Notes: generated by a model from the sequence alone, not told the origin. Shown: positions 36,999 to 50,622, counted from the first letter of the stretch. The stretch is DNA of 64,000 nt from Curvibacter lanceolatus ATCC 14669 (GCF_000381265.1 NZ_KB906254.1:416600-480599), one strand, 5' to 3'. Numbers and translations: made by a program.

Positions 36999-38921
36999 AT
37001 GTCGTCTCCCGCCGCTGTCCGCATCCTGTCCGTCATCCCGCCGATGACGCAGCTCAACACGCCTTACCCGTCCACCGCCTACCTCACCGGCTTTTTGCGC
37101 GCCCAGGGGCTGGACGCGCGGCAAGAGGACCTGGCGCTGGCCCTGGTGCTCAAGCTGTTCTCGGCGGCCGGCCTGCGCGAGGTGCGGGCCGTGATCGAGG
37201 CCGGCTCCGAGGCGCAGCGCAGCGCCCGGGTGAACCTGTTTCTGGACCAGTTCGACCGCTATGTGGCCACGCTTGAGCCCACCATCGGCTTTCTGCAAGG
37301 GCGCGACCTGAGCCTGGCGCACCGCATCGCGGGCCGCCAGTTTCTGCCCGAGGGCCCGCGCTTCGAGTCGCTGGAGGTATACCTGGCCGAGGAGGGCGAA
37401 GACCCCCTGGCCTGGGCCTTTGGCGCCCTGGGCCAGCAAGACCGGGCGCGCCACCTGGCCACGCTGTACCTGAACGACCTGGCTGACGTGCTGCGCGATG
37501 CGGTGGACCCGCGCTTCGAGTTTGTGCGCTATGCCGAATCGCTGGCCGCCGCGCAACCCACCTTTGACCCGCTGGCCGATGCCTTGGCGGCACCGCGCAA
37601 TCTGGTGGACGAGACCTTGTGCGAACTGGCCTTGCAGGCCGTGGCCCGGCACGAACCCACGGTGGTGCTGGTGTCGGTGCCCTTCCCGGGGGCGGTGTAC
37701 GGCGCCTTTCGGGTGGCGCAGGCCATCAAGGCGCGGCACCCGGGCCTGGTCACGGTGCTGGGCGGCGGCTTTGTGAACACCGAGCTGCGTGAGCTGGCCG
37801 AGCCCCGGGTGTTTGATTACTTCGACTACGTGACCCTGGACGCCGGCGAAAGCCCGCTGCTGGCCTTGCTGGAGCACCTGCAGGGCCGGCGTTCGCGGCA
37901 GCGCCTGGTGCGCACCTTTGTGCGCGATGCCGCCACGGGCCAGGTGCAATGGCTGCACCTGGAGCAGCCTGAGGTGCCGTTCGAGCAGGTGGGCACACCC
38001 ACCTGGGACGGCCTGCCCATCCACCGCTACCTGTCGCTGCTGGACATGCTCAACCCCATGCACCGGCTGTGGAGCGACGGGCGCTGGAACAAGCTGACCG
38101 TGGCCCATGGCTGCTACTGGAAGAAGTGCAGCTTCTGCGACGTCAGCCTGGACTACATCTCGCGCTACGAGACGGCCAGCGCCGCCACCCTGGTCGACCG
38201 CATCGAAGCCATCGTGGCCGAGACCGGGCAGACCGGCTTCCACTTCGTCGACGAAGCGGCGCCGCCCAAGTCGCTCAAGGCGCTGGCGCAGGAGTTGCAG
38301 CGCCGCGGCACCTCGATCTCATGGTGGGGCAACATCCGTTTCGAGAAGTCCTTCACCCCCGAGCTGTGCCAGCAACTGGCCGACAGCGGCTGCATTGCCA
38401 TCTCCGGCGGCCTGGAGGTGGCGTCCGACCGCCTGCTCAAGCTGATGAAGAAGGGCGTGTCGGTTGAGCAGGTGGCCCGCGTGACGCGCAGCCTGACCGA
38501 TGCGGGCATTCTGGTGCATGCCTACCTGATGTATGGCTTTCCGACCCAGACGGTGCAGGACACGGTGGATGCACTGGAGTACGTGCGCCAGCTGTTCGAG
38601 AACGGCTGCATCCAGTCGGGTTTCTGGCACCGTTTTGTGTGCACCGTGCACTCGCCCGTGGGGCAGAACCCGCAGGACTACGGCATCAGCCTGGTGCCGC
38701 TGCCGCCGGGCCAGTTTGCCCGCAACGACATCGCGTTCCGCGACCCGACCGGGGTGGACCATGACGCCCTGGGCGAGGGCCTGCGCAAGGCCATCTACAA
38801 CTACATGCATGGCATCGGGCTGGAGCAGGATGTGCGCAGCTGGTTTGACTTCCATGTGCCCAAGCCCACGGTCAAGCGGCAGACCATTGCGCGGGCCCTG
38901 GCCCAGACCCACTGGGACTGA
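36999..38921 (+). CDS. B12-binding-type radical SAM protein
   Basis: 640 residues from ATG 36999. The N-terminal part (VRILSVIPPMTQLNTPYPSTAYLTGFL) and residues 200 to 280 (HEPTVVLVSVPFPGAVYGAF, ARHPGLVTVLGGGFVNTELR) are cobalamin-binding-like. The iron-sulfur motif is Cys372-x4-Cys377-x2-Cys380 (GCYWKKCSFCD), one residue longer than the classical spacing. The product is unknown; related proteins modify small molecules or RNA. Stand-alone gene. Confidence 0.85.
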   Translation: MSSPAAVRILSVIPPMTQLNTPYPSTAYLTGFLRAQGLDARQEDLALALVLKLFSAAGLREVRAVIEAGSEAQRSARVNLFLDQFDRYVATLEPTIGFLQGRDLSLAHRIAGRQFLPEGPRFESLEVYLAEEGEDPLAWAFGALGQQDRARHLATLYLNDLADVLRDAVDPRFEFVRYAESLAAAQPTFDPLADALAAPRNLVDETLCELALQAVARHEPTVVLVSVPFPGAVYGAFRVAQAIKARHPGLVTVLGGGFVNTELRELAEPRVFDYFDYVTLDAGESPLLALLEHLQGRRSRQRLVRTFVRDAATGQVQWLHLEQPEVPFEQVGTPTWDGLPIHRYLSLLDMLNPMHRLWSDGRWNKLTVAHGCYWKKCSFCDVSLDYISRYETASAATLVDRIEAIVAETGQTGFHFVDEAAPPKSLKALAQELQRRGTSISWWGNIRFEKSFTPELCQQLADSGCIAISGGLEVASDRLLKLMKKGVSVEQVARVTRSLTDAGILVHAYLMYGFPTQTVQDTVDALEYVRQLFENGCIQSGFWHRFVCTVHSPVGQNPQDYGISLVPLPPGQFARNDIAFRDPTGVDHDALGEGLRKAIYNYMHGIGLEQDVRSWFDFHVPKPTVKRQTIARALAQTHWD

Positions 38922-38947
38922 AGGCCCGAATTTGCAGCCATCGGCAG

Positions 38948-38972
38948 GTCAATTTATCAATTTAAAATTGAC
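38948..38972. promoter_or_regulatory. Inverted repeat 1 upstream of SnoaL-like gene
   Basis: GTCAATTT-N9-AAATTGAC, a perfect 8-bp dyad in an AT-rich patch, 75 bases before the next gene. Followed 12 bases later by a second dyad. Confidence 0.45.
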
Positions 38973-38984
38973 TTATTCTGCGAC

Positions 38985-39002
38985 AATGATTTGAAAATCA
39001 TT
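38985..39002. promoter_or_regulatory. Inverted repeat 2 upstream of SnoaL-like gene, Fur-box-like
   Basis: AATGATTT-GA-AAATCATT, a perfect 18-bp palindrome. The AATGAT / ATCATT halves recall Fur-type operators, but the spacing differs from the 19-bp consensus. Confidence 0.45.
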
Positions 39003-39046
39003 TCAGCGGGCTGCCAAGCCCGCCCGAACCTGGGGTGCTTGCTGCC

Positions 39047-39526
39047 ATGTCGAACCTTCAGAATTGCCCGACCATCTTGTTGATGGGAACACTCACCGAG
39101 CAGACCCGTGCCATCGTTCAGCTCTATTTCGAGCAGGTCAAGGCCGGCGAGGCTGACGCAGGCCTGGCGGCCTTGCTGGCGCCCGAGATCGTTTGGGACA
39201 TCCCGCACAACTCGCTGGTCATCCCCTGGAGCGGGCCCGCCCGTCGGCGTGAGCAGGTGGCCGACTTCATCACCCAGCACCGCCGCCGCGCTACGCCTCA
39301 GCGCTTCGCGGTGAAGCAGGTGCTGGCCGAGGGCTGCCACGCGATCGCCACGGGCGAGTTGGAGACCCGGCTCAATGCCAATGACGAGTTGATGCGGGTC
39401 GACTTCGCCTTTCACTTCACGGTGCTGGCCGGCCAGATCACCCAGATCAAGGTGTACGAAAGCACCTACCCCGTGCCTGAGCAGGCCACCGTGCCGCGTC
39501 GCATGCTGGGGCGCTCGGTTCACTAG
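39047..39526 (+). CDS. SnoaL/NTF2-like fold protein
   Basis: 159 residues from ATG 39047; ATG 39083 (MGTLTEQTRAIVQL) is an equally plausible start and aligns better with the family. TEQTRAIVQLYFEQVKAGEADAGLAALLAPEIVWDIPHNS and RVDFAFHFTVLAGQITQIKVYESTY are typical of the SnoaL-like cone fold. Function unknown; such proteins include isomerases and polyketide cyclases. Preceded by two palindromes, so probably regulated. Confidence 0.75.
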   Translation: MSNLQNCPTILLMGTLTEQTRAIVQLYFEQVKAGEADAGLAALLAPEIVWDIPHNSLVIPWSGPARRREQVADFITQHRRRATPQRFAVKQVLAEGCHAIATGELETRLNANDELMRVDFAFHFTVLAGQITQIKVYESTYPVPEQATVPRRMLGRSVH

Positions 39527-39658
39527 GGTCTGTTGACGTTCCCCGTGGGGCCTGGGCAAGCCTGTTCAAGTGGCGCTTAGCCCTTCTGTCTGTACTGGCA
39601 AGACCGTTCGAAGGGGCTGCACCCGTAAAATGAAGGGTTATCCCCAAGAAGCCCCTCC

Positions 39659-42109
<2,451 letters not shown>

Positions 42110-42308
42110 GGCCCGCGCTGAGGCCGCACAGGCCTTGTTTCAGAGCGCCAGAATTTGAAACCTGCGCGCCGGCGCGCGCCACTACGCTGGCGCCTGCCCG
42201 TTGCCGGTAGTTCCGGGGTGGCTGCGAACATGCTCCATGCGTGTGGGTTTCGCCACCGAGCCGGCCGACCGTCCTGGCCGGGCCCTGCGGGTACCTGCGA
42301 GGTGCGGT

Positions 42309-43562
42309 TTGACGGCAGATGTGACTTTCGAAAATGGCCTGGGCAAGAGCTCCGGCGGCCTTGGGGCGGCTTGCCTGGTGGTGGCCGCGGGTGTGTCGGC
42401 AGCCCTGCATGTGGCCAAGCTGGCGCCGGCCGTCCCCCTGTTGCGTACCGAATTGGGCTTGTCGCTGGTGCAGGCGGGCTTTCTGCTGTCGGCGGTGCAG
42501 GTGGCCTCCATGCTGCTGGGGGCGTTGCTGGGCCTGTTTGCTGACCAATGGGGCTTGCGCCGTTGCCTGCTGATCGGCCTGGCGCTGCTGGTGGCGGCCA
42601 GCACCTTGGGCCCCGCGGTGCCGGAGGCCGGTTTCATGCTGTTTCTGCGGGCCCTGGAGGGCGTTGGCTTTCTGCTGGTCTTCATGCCCTGTGCGGGTTT
42701 GATCCGCCAACTGGTCAGCGCCCACGATCTGCCCTTCATGCTGGGCGTGTTCGGCATCTGCATGCCGCTGGCCACGGCGCTGGCCTTGCTGGGCGGGCCG
42801 CTGCTGCTGCCGCTGATGGGCTGGCCGCAATGGTGGTGGTTGATGGCGGCGCTGTCGGCTGCGATGGCCGTGGCCACCCTGGTCTGGGTGCCCTCGGATG
42901 CGGCCCGGGCGCGCTCCGGGTTGGGGGCCGTGCCAAAGGCCCGCCGACCCGGGCTGATGCAGGGCTTGGGGGTGCTGAGGCTCACCCTGTCCAGCGAGGG
43001 CCCCTGGCTGGTGGCGCTGAGCTTTGCCTTCTACGCCTCGCAATGGCAGGCCGTGATGGGGTTTTTGCCCTCGATTTATGCGTCATCCGACCTGGGCGTC
43101 GGCTGGACGGCCGTTCTGACGGCCCTGGCCGCGGCAGCGAACATCGTGGGCAACCTGGCCGCCGGGGTTCTGCTGCAGCGGGGGGTGCCGGCGGCCCGGG
43201 TGCTGACTTGGGGCTTCGCCAGCATGGCCCTGGGGGCGTGGTTCACCTTTGAGTCGTTCTGGCCTCTGGCGCCCTGGCTTCGTTATGGGGCCTTGCTGGT
43301 GTTTTCGATGATGGGCGGCCTGATTCCGGGCAGCCTGTTCTCCCTGGCCGTTCGGCTGGCCCCACGTGAGAACGCCATCTCGACCACCGTGGGCTGGATG
43401 ACCCAATGCTCGGCCTTGGGGCAGTTTGCCGGTCCGCCACTGGTGGGATGGGTGGCTGGGCTGGCCGGCGGCTGGCAATGGACCTGGGCTGTCACGGGCA
43501 GTTGCTGTCTGGTCGGGTTGCTGCTGGCGCAGCGCATCGCGCGTCGTCTGGCCTTGTCGTGA
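42309..43562 (+). CDS. Major facilitator superfamily transporter
   Basis: 417 residues from TTG 42309, chosen because GAGG lies 9 bases upstream and 18 residues precede helix 1; ATG 42237 has no ribosome site. Twelve membrane helices are visible and the loop 2-3 motif is GLFADQWGLRRCLLIG (MFS motif A). The substrate is unknown; the closest style is drug or organic anion export or cyanate-type carriers. Stand-alone gene. Confidence 0.85.
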   Translation: MTADVTFENGLGKSSGGLGAACLVVAAGVSAALHVAKLAPAVPLLRTELGLSLVQAGFLLSAVQVASMLLGALLGLFADQWGLRRCLLIGLALLVAASTLGPAVPEAGFMLFLRALEGVGFLLVFMPCAGLIRQLVSAHDLPFMLGVFGICMPLATALALLGGPLLLPLMGWPQWWWLMAALSAAMAVATLVWVPSDAARARSGLGAVPKARRPGLMQGLGVLRLTLSSEGPWLVALSFAFYASQWQAVMGFLPSIYASSDLGVGWTAVLTALAAAANIVGNLAAGVLLQRGVPAARVLTWGFASMALGAWFTFESFWPLAPWLRYGALLVFSMMGGLIPGSLFSLAVRLAPRENAISTTVGWMTQCSALGQFAGPPLVGWVAGLAGGWQWTWAVTGSCCLVGLLLAQRIARRLALS

Positions 43563-43624
43563 GCCTGCGGCAAAGTTGAGGCTCCCGTGCGAGCGGCCCC
43601 TCAAGTCGTGGCAACATCCCGGGC

Positions 43625-44671
43625 ATGAACATTTTCATGCCTTCTCTTTCGCCCCTGTCATCGACGGCCGCTGGTTCGGCCTGCCGCCGCTGGGCCCTGG
43701 TGGGTCTGTGCCTGCTGAGCGGTACGGCCTGGGCGGCCACCAAGCCGGCCCACTCCCATGCGGCTGCCAAACCGGCCGAGGCCAAGGCGGCCAAGGCGCC
43801 GGTCAGCTGCCCGCCGCTGCCGGCCCCGTTCTCGCCCGAGCTGTTCAGCCAGGCGGCGGAGCACGCGACCGACCGCGGCTTTCTCTGGAAGATCACCAAG
43901 GGCGATCACAGCTCCTACCTGTACGGCACCTTCCATGCCGGCAAGGCCGAGTGGATGGCCCCCGGCCCCAAGATCCAGCAGGCGCTGGACAGCACCGACG
44001 TGACGGGCATCGAGATCAACCCACTGGACCCGGCCATCCAGCGTGAGATGGCCACCGTCACCCAGGGCGTGAAGCGCAACCTGCCTGCCGAACTGCAGGC
44101 CCGTCTCAAGACCCGCTGGCTGGCCGACTGCCTGCCCGAGGCCGCCCTGGGCTCGGCCCCGCCCGAGATCCAGGCCCTCAGCCTGACCTTCCTGGCCGGC
44201 CGCCGCGACGGCCTGCAGCCCAGCTTTGGCACCGAGATCATGCTGGCCGTGCTGGCGCGCGGCAACGACCGTCCGGTGGTCTCGCTCGAATCCGCCTCCG
44301 GCCAGTTGGCGGTGCTGCTGGGCAGCAACGACGCCGAAGCCGCCAATCTGGTCAACCGCACCCTGACCGAGATCGAACGGGGTCAGACCCGACGCCTGCT
44401 GTCGCGCGTGGCCCAGATCTGGGAGCAGGGCGACCTGGACGCGCTGGAGCACTACGCCGACTGGTGCGACTGCCTCAAGACCCCGCTGGACCGCAGCCAG
44501 ATGAAAAAGCTGATGGACGACCGCAACCCGGCCCTGGCTGACCGCGTGGACGGCCTGCACAGCGACGGCAAGAAGGTGTTTGCCGCCGTGGGTTCGCTGC
44601 ACATGGTGGGCCCGACCGGCCTGCCCAAGCTGCTGGAGCAGCGTGGTTACCAGGTGGAACGCCTGCGCTGA
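43625..44671 (+). CDS. TraB/GumN (YbaP-like) family protein
   Basis: 348 residues. Signal peptide ending at about residue 37 (TAWA), then an Ala/Lys linker. The family motifs GTFHAGKAEW (about 101), FGTEIMLAV, VVSLESASGQLAVL and VGSLHMVGPTGLPKLLEQRGYQV are all present. The fold is Tiki/TraB-like, presumed metal-dependent peptidase acting in the periplasm; substrate unknown. Confidence 0.88.
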   Translation: MNIFMPSLSPLSSTAAGSACRRWALVGLCLLSGTAWAATKPAHSHAAAKPAEAKAAKAPVSCPPLPAPFSPELFSQAAEHATDRGFLWKITKGDHSSYLYGTFHAGKAEWMAPGPKIQQALDSTDVTGIEINPLDPAIQREMATVTQGVKRNLPAELQARLKTRWLADCLPEAALGSAPPEIQALSLTFLAGRRDGLQPSFGTEIMLAVLARGNDRPVVSLESASGQLAVLLGSNDAEAANLVNRTLTEIERGQTRRLLSRVAQIWEQGDLDALEHYADWCDCLKTPLDRSQMKKLMDDRNPALADRVDGLHSDGKKVFAAVGSLHMVGPTGLPKLLEQRGYQVERLR

Positions 44672-44912
44672 CCCTCTCGCCCCGCCTTGGCAGCGGGGCA
44701 TTGACGGCCCTGCTCACCCTTGCTCAGGGATTCTCCTGTTGACGAACGGGTGAAAAATCAGGGCAGCCGGGCAGTATTTTGGGGCCCGGCCTAGAATCAT
44801 CGCCAGGTACCACATGCGCCTGTTGCGAGGCCTGGGGTGGGGCCGCCGCCCGGGGCAGGGCAGCGGGCCGCACCCGGCCGTTGAAGCAGTCGCTTTTGAC
44901 GGGAGGCCTGGT

Positions 44913-46182
44913 ATGAACAAGTGGCTGCGCCTGATCCATGATCGCCTGGGCGCCTTGTCGACACCCCTGATGCTGCAGTTGCCCTCGGGCGAACGCCTGG
45001 GGCCTGCGGACGCCCCCGTGGCCCTGCGGGTGGAAGACCCACGCAGCCTGATGGACCTGGCGCTGGGCCGCATCGGCACGGTGGGTGAGGCGATTGTCGA
45101 GGGCCGCATCCGCGTGCAGGGCAGCATGCGCGAGGTGATGCGCGTGGCGGCCGATCTGCTGCGCGACAACCCGGCCGATGCGGCGCCGGGCGGCTTGCCA
45201 CGGCGCCTGATGCAGCGCTGGCACTCAGCCGCAGCCCACACGCTGAGCCGGGATCGGGCTCAGATCCAGTTCCACTACGACCTGTCGGATGCGTTTTTTG
45301 CGCTTTGGCTCGACCCGCGGCGCGTCTACTCCTGCGCCTACTACCGCAGCCCCGATCTGAACCTGGCCCAGGCGCAGGAGGCCAAGCTGGAGCTGATATG
45401 CCGCAAGCTGCAGCTGCGCCCTGGCGAGAGTTTTCTGGACATCGGCTGTGGCTGGGGGGGCTTTGCTGTTGTGGGCGGCCCAGCAGCACGGCGTGCAGGC
45501 CACGGGGATCACGTTGTCACGCCATCAGCACGCCCATGTGCAGGCCCGCATCGAGGCCCTGGGGCTGGGCTCGCGCGTGCGGGTGCTGCTGTGTGACTAC
45601 CGCGAACTCCCGGCGGCCGAAGTCTTTGACAAGGTGGCCTCGGTGGGCATGTTCGAGCATGTGGGCCGGGCCCAATTGACGGGCTACTTCACCCAGGTGG
45701 CCCTGCGGGTACGTCCGGGTGGCCTGGTGCTGAACCACGGCATCACGGCCGGGGGCACGGACAACCTGCAGCTGGGCGCCGGCATGGGCGAGTTCATCGA
45801 GAAGTACATCTTCCCGGGGGGTGAGTTGGAACACATCAGCACGGTGTTGCGCGATGCGGCCCGCGGCGGCCTGGAGATGGTGGACACCGAGAACCTGCGC
45901 CCTCATTACGCCAAAACCCTGTGGGCCTGGTCCGATGGCCTGGAGTCGCAGCTGAGCGAAGCGCGCGAGGTGCTGGGCCGCACGCTCGGCCCAGAGCAGG
46001 TGGAGCGCACGCTGCGTGCCTACCGGCTGTACCTGGCGGGTTCGGCGCTGGCTTTTGAGCAGGGCTGGATCGCCCTGCACCAGGTGCTGGCCATCCGGCC
46101 TCAGCCCGGCTTTGCAGCTGAGGCCCTGATTGGGGCCAGCTCGGTCTACCCCTTCAACCGCGCCTACATGTACGAGGCTTGA
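44913..46182 (+). pseudogene. cfa: Cyclopropane-fatty-acyl-phospholipid synthase, frameshifted at a G7 run
   Basis: From ATG 44913 (GGGAGGCCTGGT upstream) to TGA 46182. The SAM-binding motif FLDIGCGWGG is reached in the first frame and then broken at seven G (45454-45460) followed by CTTT. Removing one base joins LLLWAAQQHGVQATGITLSRHQ and a normal C-terminus (EKYIFPGGELEHI, SSVYPFNRAYMYEA), giving 422 residues as expected. The enzyme methylenates unsaturated membrane lipids. As written it is split; likely a sequence error or reversible slippage. Confidence 0.88.
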
Positions 46183-46258
46183 GAGCGCCGCTGCGCTCGG
46201 TTGGTCGAGAGCGCCTCTGCGCTCGGTCGGTTGAGCATGCCGCTGCGCTCAGTCGGCC
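46181..46258. repeat. Three tandem 26-bp repeats
   Basis: Three consecutive 26-base units (46181-46206, 46207-46232, 46233-46258) with core CTGCGCTC, differing at a few positions. They lie between the convergent cfa and CoA-transferase genes; the third includes the end of the CoA-transferase reading frame. Confidence 0.9.
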
Positions 46259-47136
46259 AGCGTGTACAGCGGCACATCGTGTTCGATGGCCAGTTGATCA
46301 AGCTGGGCCCGGGTCTGGCTGCCGATGAAGGCGGCCACGGCGCGGTGCACCTCGGGGGCGAACATGGCCTTCAGGTCGGCGGCCTCGATGCCGGCTGCGC
46401 GGCACAACGACTGCGCAAAATGCGGCTCCAGCGCCGCCACTGCCACGCGGCCGTCGGCACAGCGGTAGACGCGGTAGCCGGCGTGGGCGCCCCCCACGGC
46501 GCCCTCGGGGCGGGTCAGGCCCCAGTGGCGGGGCAGGGCCAGCCAGGCGGCGGCCTGGCTCAGGGCCACTTCACGGCGGCAGCCGGTGCCGCTTTGCACC
46601 CGCTGCAGCAGGCATTGCAGCACGGCCTCGCTGGCCTGCAGCGCGCCGGCCATGTCGGCAAACAGGGTGGGGGGCAGCTCCAGGCTGGGCACCAGGCCGG
46701 CCTCGGCCAGGTAGGTCAGGTCGTGGCCGGGCTCTTCGGCGCGTTCGCCGGGCGCCCCCACGATCTCGACCAGCGACAGGCGCGGGTAGCGGGCCTGCAG
46801 CTCGGGCCAGGCCAGGCCCAGCTTGCGCAGGGCCGAGGGCCGGAAGGAGGTGATCAGCACATCGGTGCTGGCCAGCTCGGCGTGCAGCGTGGCCTGGCCC
46901 TCGGGGGTTTTGAGGTCGGCATGCACGGTGCGCAGGCCCTGGTGCATGGTCTGGTAGGCCTCGGGGTTGTAGGCGCCCATGGGGTCGGCCGGCACGCCGT
47001 GGCGCGGAGGCGGCTCCAGCTTGGTGCAGGTGGCCCCCATGTCGCGGCAGCGCATCAGCGCGGCGGGGCCGGGCAGGTTCAAGGCAAGGCTGAGGATGCG
47101 CGTGCCTTGCAAGGTGGGGGTGTTCGGGTTGCTCAT
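46249..47136 (-). CDS. Family III (CaiB/BaiF) CoA transferase
   Basis: 295 residues from ATG 47136. ILSLALNLPGPAALMRCRDMGATCTKLEPP is the typical N-terminus, and catalytic-region residues DVLITSFRPSALRKLGL are seen. It is about 100 residues shorter than classical CaiB, so may be a compact subgroup. It moves CoA between carboxylic acids. Upstream is a broken branched-chain amino acid receptor gene. Its end overlaps a tandem repeat. Confidence 0.85.
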   Translation of the reverse strand: MSNPNTPTLQGTRILSLALNLPGPAALMRCRDMGATCTKLEPPPRHGVPADPMGAYNPEAYQTMHQGLRTVHADLKTPEGQATLHAELASTDVLITSFRPSALRKLGLAWPELQARYPRLSLVEIVGAPGERAEEPGHDLTYLAEAGLVPSLELPPTLFADMAGALQASEAVLQCLLQRVQSGTGCRREVALSQAAAWLALPRHWGLTRPEGAVGGAHAGYRVYRCADGRVAVAALEPHFAQSLCRAAGIEAADLKAMFAPEVHRAVAAFIGSQTRAQLDQLAIEHDVPLYTLAD

Positions 47137-47161
47137 GGGTCCATGTCTCCTGAAACAGCCA

Positions 47162-48316
47162 TCAATACCGCAGTTTGCCGGTGGCGTCGACCACGCTCAT
47201 CTCGACCCACTGGCTGCCGGTGTTGCCTTTGCTGAAGTTGAGCCTGAAGCCGCCAAAATCCAGCTCACCGGCGGCATGCAGGGCGTCGGCCAGCGCTTCG
47301 GGGCCGCTGCCCTTGGCGCGCCGCAGGGCCTCGACCAGCACCCGGGCGCTCAGGTAGCCCTCCAGCTGAAACGCCGTGTAGGGCTTGGCCTCGGGCGCAA
47401 AGCGGGCCATGGTGGCCTGGAACTCGGCCTGCAAAGGCAGGCCGCGGCCGTTGGGGTTGGGAAAGGTCTGGGCAATGCCCACGCCGCGGGCCGCGGCCTC
47501 GCCCGCCGCCTTGACCAGCAAGGGGGCCGACAGGTACGACAAGGCCATGATGGAGCGGCCGTACCCGGCCTCACGCAGCTGCTTGACGGCATCGGCCATG
47601 AAGCGGGGCGAGCCGATCACGATGACCGACTGCGGGGCCGCGGCCTGGGTAGCCTTGGCGGCCGCGGCCAGGCTGTCGTCGTTGTGCTGGGCCTGGCTGC
47701 CTTCGATGGTCTTGTAGCCGAAGCCCGGGGCCAGTTCCTTGAGGGCGGCCAGGCCTTGCACGCCAATGGGCAGGTCCTGGTGCAGCACATGCACCGTGCT
47801 CACGCCCAGGGTGCGCCCGTGCTCCAGCATGCGGGCGTATTGGTCGCGGTCGCTGGCGCGCACATGGAACAGCCGGGCATGGCCGGGCTTGCGCAGCACA
47901 TCGGCGCCGGGCACGGCATTGACCACGATGAGGTTGGCGTTGTCGAGCAGGTTCTCGCGCACCACGGCGCTCATGGCGGCCGAGCCCACCGGCGACAGCA
48001 AGGCCACGGGCTTGCGCTACAGCGCCTGGGGCAGGGCGGCCTTGAAGCCATCCGCCGTGAAGCGGTCGTCCAGGGTGAACAGCGTGATCTTGCGGCCATT
48101 GATGCCGCCGCTGCGGTTGACCTGCTCGAAGTAGGCCTTGGCCCCCGTGTTGATGTCGGGCGCATCGGGCGAGGGCAGGCCGGTGAAGGGGCCGATCTGG
48201 GCCACCACGATGTCGTCGGCAGCCTGGGCGGTGGTGAACAGGCTGCATGCCAGCCAGGCTGCCACAGGCAGCCAGCGGCGCGCAACCCGGCCTGCGGTGG
48301 GCAGGTCAAGGCGCAT
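47162..48316 (-). pseudogene. ABC branched-chain amino acid-type binding protein, interrupted by an amber codon
   Basis: From ATG 48316 (MRLDLPTAGRVARRWLPV, signal peptide to about residue 32) to the stop at 47162. IVVAQIGPFTGLPSPDAPD is the LivK-type start. A TAG at 48017-48019 interrupts the frame at residue 100 (AL-stop-RKPVALLS); the downstream 281 codons are in the same frame and intact, giving 384 residues in total. A single CAG to TAG change explains it. No permease genes nearby. Confidence 0.8.
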
Positions 48317-48396
48317 GTTGTTGTCTCCGAATTGCTATCGGAGTGAACTATACCGGCTGGTTGTCAAATTGAATCGCCGGTCACTTTGCGCGGGGC

Positions 48397-49704
<1,308 letters not shown>

Positions 49705-49768
49705 CGCGCAACATTGATCTGTATCAACCTAGGCCCGCCCGCCCACCCCTCACTCAAAGACACCTTTC

Positions 49769-50536
49769 ATGATCGCCAAAGCCGACTTCATCGAGGGCAT
49801 GGCCAAGGGCATGGCCGTGCTGGAAAGCTTCGACACCGAACGCCAGCGCCTCAATGCCACACTGGCCGCCCAGCGCGCCGGCATCACCCGGGCCGCAGCG
49901 CGCCGCCATCTGCTGACCCTGGAGCACCTGGGCTACCTCGAAAGCGACGGCAGCTATTTCTGGCTGGCGCCCAAGGTGCTGCGCTTTTCGGGCAGTTACC
50001 TGGCCTCGGCCCGGCTGCCGCGCGTGATGCAGCCCACGCTGAACCGCCTGGCCGCCCAGACCCAGCAGTCGTTCTCGGCCGTGGTGCTGGAGGGCGATGA
50101 GGTGGTCATCGTGGCGCGCAGCGGGGTGTATGGCTCACCGGCGCGCCTGCTGGCCTACGGCCTGCACCTGGGCGCCCGCCTGCCGGCCCACGCCACCTCC
50201 ACCGGCCGGGTGCTGCTGGCCGCGCTGGCGCCGGCGGAGCTGAGTGCCTGGCTCAAAGACCGAACCCTGGCCCGCCTGACCCCCCAGACCACCGTACAGC
50301 CCACCGCCCTGCGCCGCCTGCTGCGCCAGGTGCGCGAAGACGACTTCTGCATCGCCGCCGAAGAGCACGAACTGGGCGTGCTGGCCCTGGCCGTGCCCCT
50401 GCGCAACATGCAGGGGCGCACGGTGGCAGCGCTGAACGTGGTGGCCTCGCCCCAGGCCCATCCGCCCGAGACGCTCAAGCAGACCTTGCTGCCGCTGCTG
50501 CAAGAGGCGGCTCGGGAGGTGAGGGCGCTGTTGTGA
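49769..50536 (+). CDS. pobR: IclR family regulator of 4-hydroxybenzoate degradation
   Basis: 255 residues. Helix-turn-helix at about 27 to 60 (NATLAAQRAGITRAAARRHLLTLEHLGYL), then the effector domain with VVLEGDEVVIVARS and LPAHATSTGRVLLAAL. Divergent to pobA, so it most probably activates pobA in response to 4-hydroxybenzoate; PcaR-like control is an alternative. Confidence 0.88.
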   Translation: MIAKADFIEGMAKGMAVLESFDTERQRLNATLAAQRAGITRAAARRHLLTLEHLGYLESDGSYFWLAPKVLRFSGSYLASARLPRVMQPTLNRLAAQTQQSFSAVVLEGDEVVIVARSGVYGSPARLLAYGLHLGARLPAHATSTGRVLLAALAPAELSAWLKDRTLARLTPQTTVQPTALRRLLRQVREDDFCIAAEEHELGVLALAVPLRNMQGRTVAALNVVASPQAHPPETLKQTLLPLLQEAAREVRALL

Positions 50537-50622
50537 TGAGGCGCCATCGGACGTGTTGTGCGAACTGGCTTGGGGGCCGAAACTGGCACCCAGACTTGCC
50601 GATCACTGGTTGGGTGTCGAGA

